A stretch of DNA of 8,213 nt from Chlamydiales bacterium. GTDB lineage: Bacteria; Chlamydiota; Chlamydiia; Chlamydiales; FEN-1388. A model generated the notes under the pieces. It was not told where the DNA came from. It searched no databases and worked only from the letters and a program-made list of their open reading frames with translations. Location of the stretch: positions 1 through 8,213 of the forward strand of contig JAJFUY010000279.1 of the NCBI GenBank assembly GCA_021372185.1, in the 5' to 3' direction. Shown here one piece after another: positions 4,200 to 8,213 of the stretch. Made by a program: the position numbers and the translations under genes. The stretch's first letter is position 1. Every line of letters starts with the position of its first letter.

Positions 4200-6062
4200 T
4201 TATCCTTTTAAAGATGCCACCACTCTTTTAAAAAAGCCACTTAGTCGAGCAACTACCGTTTGTTTAGCGCCAATCATTTGTTCAAGAAGAAGGTTTTGCA
4301 ACTCTAAAAATTCTGGATCATGAGGTTCTTTTGAAAGAAACTCGTCTATTAGCATTCTTGCGCGCTCATGATTTATCGCCACTTCTTTTGTTCCATAAAT
4401 ATACATCCGACAAAGATAAGATCGAGAAACACTATCATTTGAATCTATTTCAAGAGCTTGCTCAAAATGACTACGAGCCTCTTCATAATACTCTTCCATC
4501 TCTTGGTTAATAATTATATATCCGAGAAAAGAGTATGAACTTGGATAATCCTTGGTAACATGTATTGCCTGCCTTAAGCACTCCATTGCTTTAAGAACTT
4601 CTTGTCTTTTCTTATCAAAATAATATAACTTTGCAAGTTCATACAGTATTATGTGATTCTGTGGATTAATTTCGAGTGCGCGACTCAACAACTCATGTGC
4701 TCTTTGTTTTACAGTCCACAAATCACTCTTTGCAAGCAAACAGCCGTGATAATACAATGTGGGGTAATGATCAGGCTCGCATTCTAATGCTTTTTCAAAA
4801 TAACTTACTGACAGTGCATTAGATGCCATGTCATCTTTGTAATTGCAGGCACATCCTAAAATCCAATATGCAAAAGCTTGTGTTGGATCATTTTCAAGTG
4901 AAGCATAAGCAAGCTCACACGCTCGATCATAATCATTTCTGTACAACAAAATTTCAGCTAAATGATTTAAACAAAAAGGATGTTTATGTCCTAAATCATA
5001 GGCAGTCGTAAAGCATTTGTAGGCATTTTCCTCATCTACTTCCATGCCCTCTGGAGGGTATAAATAAATTTCACCTAACGAAGCAAATGCCGATCCACAG
5101 GTTGGATCAGCATTTGTCGCACGCTTAAGCATGTCAAACGCTAATTTACGGTTACTATCAACACCATCTCCTCCCACTCGCAAAAGTTCACCACAATATA
5201 TAAGCGCCCTGCCGTAATTAGGTGAGATAGAAAGAGCTTCTTGCAAGAGTTCATAGGCCCTTTTTACATTCTGAGGTATACCTTCATACTCATTAATAAG
5301 TAATTCAGCAAGTGCAGTAAGTGCGTAAAAGCTATAAGGTGCAATTTCTACAATCTTTGAAAAATAGGTTAAAGCTTTGGATGGATTAGCCGGAGTAGAA
5401 TCAAATCCATCCCTATATAATATTGCCAATGCATCTAAAGCATGAAGATTTTTGGGATCTGCATCTAACGCTCTTTGATAATAGTGATACGCCAAGGTTT
5501 CATCTTTCTTGATACCCTCGTCACCTTCTCGCAACAGATCACCTAGCTTTGCTAACACAAAAGGATAATCTGGCCTTGTAATAAGCACCTTAGAATAGAG
5601 CTCAAAGGCTCTTAACGGGTTACGAACAAGACCTTCTCCATTATCTAAAACTAATAATGCTGCTAAACTTGCTAACGCATATTCGAAGTCAGGATCTACA
5701 ACAAGCACTTCTTGCAGTAGTTCTTGAGCACGTATTACATTTTGCCGAATTGTCATCCCTGGAGTAAAAAGCAAATTTGCATACGCTGCAATCGCATAAT
5801 GATTCCCTGTCAGAAAATCATTTATAGGGTTAGAAAAAATGACTTCCTGTTGAATAACTCTTAGTAAATCGTAAAAAATCGATAATTCGTGATTTTCCGC
5901 CCAATCATCCACAGCCTCAATAGCAAGAATATAGTTCATTAGATCATTTTCAAGATCCTCAGCATTCTTAAGATCTTTACCAATCTCAAATATGTCCGAA
6001 GTGTTGTTAATGAGCGCATTTATGTCATCCGTATATAAATCCACAATGTTACCGCTGCCCAT
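4200..6062 (-). CDS. TPR/Sel1-like repeat protein with a 39-residue period
   Basis: A 620-residue soluble alpha-solenoid protein. After an N-terminal region of about 110 residues without clear repeats, units begin at AQELLQEVL (about residue 112). The first unit is 40 residues and the next five are exactly 39 (about 152-346). Each runs A-(Y/F)-x-x-L...D-P...AL-x-x-L-(A/G)-x-L-(L/Y)...(E/D)G...N. Each ends in an inserted loop with a Gly, between a TPR (34) and a Sel1-like (36-44) unit. From about 347 to 590 the spacing becomes irregular (34, 37 and so on). The protein ends in an amphipathic basic segment, RLSGFFKRVVASLKG. Such repeats bind other proteins. ATG 6062 is preferred over TTG 6074; neither has a good ribosome binding site. 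It overlaps the upstream zinc-ribbon gene by 14 nt, suggesting coupled translation. There is no signal peptide or enzymatic motif. Confidence 0.88.
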   Translation of the reverse strand: MGSGNIVDLYTDDINALINNTSDIFEIGKDLKNAEDLENDLMNYILAIEAVDDWAENHELSIFYDLLRVIQQEVIFSNPINDFLTGNHYAIAAYANLLFTPGMTIRQNVIRAQELLQEVLVVDPDFEYALASLAALLVLDNGEGLVRNPLRAFELYSKVLITRPDYPFVLAKLGDLLREGDEGIKKDETLAYHYYQRALDADPKNLHALDALAILYRDGFDSTPANPSKALTYFSKIVEIAPYSFYALTALAELLINEYEGIPQNVKRAYELLQEALSISPNYGRALIYCGELLRVGGDGVDSNRKLAFDMLKRATNADPTCGSAFASLGEIYLYPPEGMEVDEENAYKCFTTAYDLGHKHPFCLNHLAEILLYRNDYDRACELAYASLENDPTQAFAYWILGCACNYKDDMASNALSVSYFEKALECEPDHYPTLYYHGCLLAKSDLWTVKQRAHELLSRALEINPQNHIILYELAKLYYFDKKRQEVLKAMECLRQAIHVTKDYPSSYSFLGYIIINQEMEEYYEEARSHFEQALEIDSNDSVSRSYLCRMYIYGTKEVAINHERARMLIDEFLSKEPHDPEFLELQNLLLEQMIGAKQTVVARLSGFFKRVVASLKG

Positions 6063-6819
6063 ACTGATTATCAAAGGTTAAAGGCGCAAGTGGTCCATGG
6101 GGGCGAGCTTTTCTTAGTGGCTGTATTTGCGTTATAGCAGAAGATGCAAGGTCATCACATGAAATGGTCATCGGTGGGTGAAAATTTCCCTCAAAACTCA
6201 ACATAAACTGTTCCTTAAGAAGTGCTTTTACCGCTTCCTTGGCATGACTTTCTGTCTTATAAGAATACTTCGCTGGCGCAACGTTCGCCTTATCAAACAA
6301 CACTTTTTGCACATGATAAATAATGTATGGGTACTGCTCAGTATCATCCTTTACTACTACAAGCACATTGCTAGAAGGATTTTGCTTGTAATTGGTAATC
6401 ACCAAAGCACTTTCTCTTGCACTATGATTGACTACCATCACACCAACTGCAATAGCAAGAACAAAAATACTCAGAGAAATTTTCGGGTAAAGAGGCGTCT
6501 TAGCATTCTTAATTCTGCTTTTTAATTTCTGCGCTATAGATTTAGTATCTTTCCCTGCAGCCTCCAGATATTGAAGATACTGCTCTTTTGAATGCGTCTG
6601 CTCACAATGAGGGCACAAAAGCATGTAATTTCGCTTCAGCGGAAACATCAAAAACCAATAAAGCACAAAGTACTTCTTATAAATAGCAAGGTGCAGATTT
6701 TCACTTTCACACCCCTTACACAGAATGTCCAATGGCTCTGTCTCAAGAATTTTTGTGTCTACTGAATAGCTTATGAACATACCCTCACCTATGCTTCCCA
6801 AATTTATATTGCGAGCCAT
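6049..6819 (-). CDS. Zinc-ribbon, single-pass membrane protein of unknown function
   Basis: A 256-residue protein that I cannot name. Residues 34-72 contain two CxxC pairs, CKGC (34-37) and CPHC (69-72), separated by an aromatic-rich stretch (KKYFVLYWFLMFPLKRNYMLL). Together they would form one zinc ribbon. Residues 75-112 are charged and helical. A hydrophobic segment at about 114-131 (SLSIFVLAIAVGVMVV) is a likely transmembrane helix. The basic residues before it suggest the zinc ribbon stays in the cytoplasm and the C-terminal 125 residues lie outside. That part resembles no domain that I recognise and ends in a Pro/Arg-rich tail. It is the first gene of the operon with the TPR protein, whose start overlaps its end, so the two may act together at the membrane. 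No strong ribosome binding site is visible. Confidence 0.75.
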   Translation of the reverse strand: MARNINLGSIGEGMFISYSVDTKILETEPLDILCKGCESENLHLAIYKKYFVLYWFLMFPLKRNYMLLCPHCEQTHSKEQYLQYLEAAGKDTKSIAQKLKSRIKNAKTPLYPKISLSIFVLAIAVGVMVVNHSARESALVITNYKQNPSSNVLVVVKDDTEQYPYIIYHVQKVLFDKANVAPAKYSYKTESHAKEAVKALLKEQFMLSFEGNFHPPMTISCDDLASSAITQIQPLRKARPHGPLAPLTFDNQYGQR

Positions 6820-6894
6820 TCTAAAATAGAAGTAGATTTTATAACAGCATTAGCCTAGATTATTTTTACCTATTACAATAAATGGATACTCACA

Positions 6895-8213
6895 ATGACC
6901 CCGAAAGACTTCCACACCTTAATTGAAAAAGCACTCGTCACACCAAAAGAGCGAGCCGAAGCGTGGCGCCTATATAAGGAAGTAAGCCCAGATGCGGGCG
7001 TTACCTTTATGCAAAACATCGAGCGCTATTTCACCAAATTACGATCTGAGCTAAAGCTCAAAGACACACCAGTTCCCTATAAAATTTGGGGCCAGGAACA
7101 TATTGAGCAAGGCGCCATAGACCAGATGATACATTCTGCGCGACTCCCCATATCAGTAGCCGGCGCCTTAATGCCAGATGCCCATCAAGGATATGGCCTG
7201 CCTATTGGAGGAGTGCTTGCAACAGACAACGCTGTTATCCCCTACGCAGTTGGCGTTGATATTGCCTGCCGGATGATGCTTACAGTATACCCAACTGACT
7301 CGTGCATACTCCATAACCCAAAGTCATCAGAATATGCACTACTAGAAAAAGCCCTGCTAGAAAACACCATTTTTGGCTCACGCTCTGAAGGCATCCACGA
7401 TGGCAAAATTGACCACCCAATATTAGATAAAAACAATTGGCAGACAACTCCCCTCATAAAATCACTACACCTTACTGCCACAAGGCAAATAGGAACAAGC
7501 GGCACCGGCAACCACTTTGTAGAATGGGGCGAAGTAACAATAAAAGATGCCAATAATCCCCTACATCTTAAGCCCGGCAGCTATTTAGCACTACTCTCTC
7601 ATAGCGGCTCACGTGGTGTCGGCTTCAAAATTGCAGACCACTACACAAAACTTGCCATGGCACAAATGCCCAATTTAGACGATGCTGTAAAGCACTTAGC
7701 ATGGCTAGACCTTTCAAGAGAAGCAGGCCAAGAATACTGGGACGCCATGGAACTAGCAGGCAAATTTGCCTCCGCCAACCACCACATAATCCACCAACGC
7801 GTTGCAAAAGCATCAGGCCTCACCCCCATCGCCACCGTAGAAAACCACCACAACTTTGCCTGGCGCGAAACTATCCAAATTAACGGTAAAGCTAAAGATG
7901 TCATCGTCCACCGTAAAGGCGCAACCCCTGCAGGCCAAGGCGTCCTAGGCATAATCCCCGGCACCATGGCCGACACTGGCTACATAGTATCCGGCAAAGG
8001 CAACCCAGAATCCCTCCATTCAGCCTCACACGGCGGAGGCCGCCTCATGAGCCGCAGAAACGCCATAAAAACCATCAGCGCCCATGACCAAGCCGCCTAC
8101 CTCACAAAACGCGGCGTAAAACTACACGGCGGCGGCCTAGACGAAGCCCCCCAAGCCTACAAACAAATCGAAAAAGTAATAGCCGCCCAAAGCGACCTCG
8201 TAGACATCATCGG
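6895..8213 (+). CDS. rtcB: RtcB RNA ligase (3' partial, nearly complete)
   Basis: RtcB joins RNA ends bearing 2',3'-cyclic phosphate or 3'-phosphate to 5'-OH ends, using GTP and Mn2+, in RNA repair or tRNA splicing. The frame runs from ATG 6895 to the window edge, giving 439 codons with no stop. Motifs in order: MPDAHQG (93-99), GVDIACRM (120-127, metal Cys125), GTGNHFVEW (203-211), LSHSGSRG (234-241), VENHHNF (315-321), HRKGATPA (339-346), PGTMADTGY (355-363), SASHGGGR (376-383, with His379 as the expected guanylylated residue) and DEAPQAYKQI (416-425). All expected metal and GTP ligands appear present. GVDIACRM and HGGGR differ slightly from the commoner GVDIGCGM and HGAGR, suggesting a distinct subfamily. 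The C-terminal DEAPQAY...VDIIG block is near the usual end, so few residues are missing. It diverges from the zinc-ribbon gene with 75 nt between starts. No archease gene is visible. Confidence 0.95.
   Translation, partial: MTPKDFHTLIEKALVTPKERAEAWRLYKEVSPDAGVTFMQNIERYFTKLRSELKLKDTPVPYKIWGQEHIEQGAIDQMIHSARLPISVAGALMPDAHQGYGLPIGGVLATDNAVIPYAVGVDIACRMMLTVYPTDSCILHNPKSSEYALLEKALLENTIFGSRSEGIHDGKIDHPILDKNNWQTTPLIKSLHLTATRQIGTSGTGNHFVEWGEVTIKDANNPLHLKPGSYLALLSHSGSRGVGFKIADHYTKLAMAQMPNLDDAVKHLAWLDLSREAGQEYWDAMELAGKFASANHHIIHQRVAKASGLTPIATVENHHNFAWRETIQINGKAKDVIVHRKGATPAGQGVLGIIPGTMADTGYIVSGKGNPESLHSASHGGGRLMSRRNAIKTISAHDQAAYLTKRGVKLHGGGLDEAPQAYKQIEKVIAAQSDLVDII

Noticed and set aside
6882..6894. 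Upstream ATG (6882) as the RtcB start
   Set aside because: It is in a different frame from the RtcB motifs. ATG 6895 is in frame and gives a normal N-terminus.
7242..7976. Several open frames within the RtcB gene, on both strands
   Set aside because: They are shadows of the RtcB reading frame, which carries every conserved motif.

Overview
The window looks like a bacterial chromosome segment of moderate to low GC with short intergenic gaps. It carries a protein with an N-terminal F-box and a long TPR/Sel1-like protein. Both are typical of bacteria that live inside protists, such as Dependentiae/Babeliae, Chlamydiae, Legionellales or Amoebophilus. I lean towards a Dependentiae-like organism, but this is inference from gene content; there is no rRNA or other marker here.

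Layout. Positions 2-286 hold the C-terminal end of an unrecognised + strand protein. It converges on a DinJ/YafQ-type toxin-antitoxin pair on the - strand (988 down to 448). The antitoxin is intact, but the toxin is broken by a one-base frameshift. Next comes a + strand pair with an 8-nt overlap, a histidine phosphatase and a Nudix hydrolase (1144-2110). The Nudix stop codon overlaps the stop of a convergent F-box protein gene (2799-2107, -). A gene-free stretch (2800-3143) holds the F-box promoter and a cluster of hairpins. It is followed by a small stand-alone Smr protein (3144-3413, +). A tightly packed three-gene - strand operon fills 6819-3416: a zinc-ribbon membrane protein, the TPR protein and a PrpE/Pnkp-type metallophosphatase. 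The window ends in a nearly complete RtcB RNA ligase gene (6895-8213, +) that runs off the right edge.

The most unusual signal is not a gene. Two intergenic regions (about 331-437 and 2956-3081) carry the same architecture: three short hairpins A-B-C with nearly equal spacings and shared flanking words. In both, the central hairpin sits in a constant frame (TTAGCCCA ... TGGGAAC) while the inner stem and loop differ. This looks like a family of REP-like mobile palindromes or a structured RNA/DNA element in which pairing is conserved and sequence is not.

Functional links visible here are modest. The histidine phosphatase and Nudix pair probably act on phosphorylated nucleotide-type substrates. 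The phosphatase and RtcB belong to families that include nucleic-acid end-processing enzymes, but they are transcribed separately. The F-box and TPR proteins suggest interaction with host or partner proteins.
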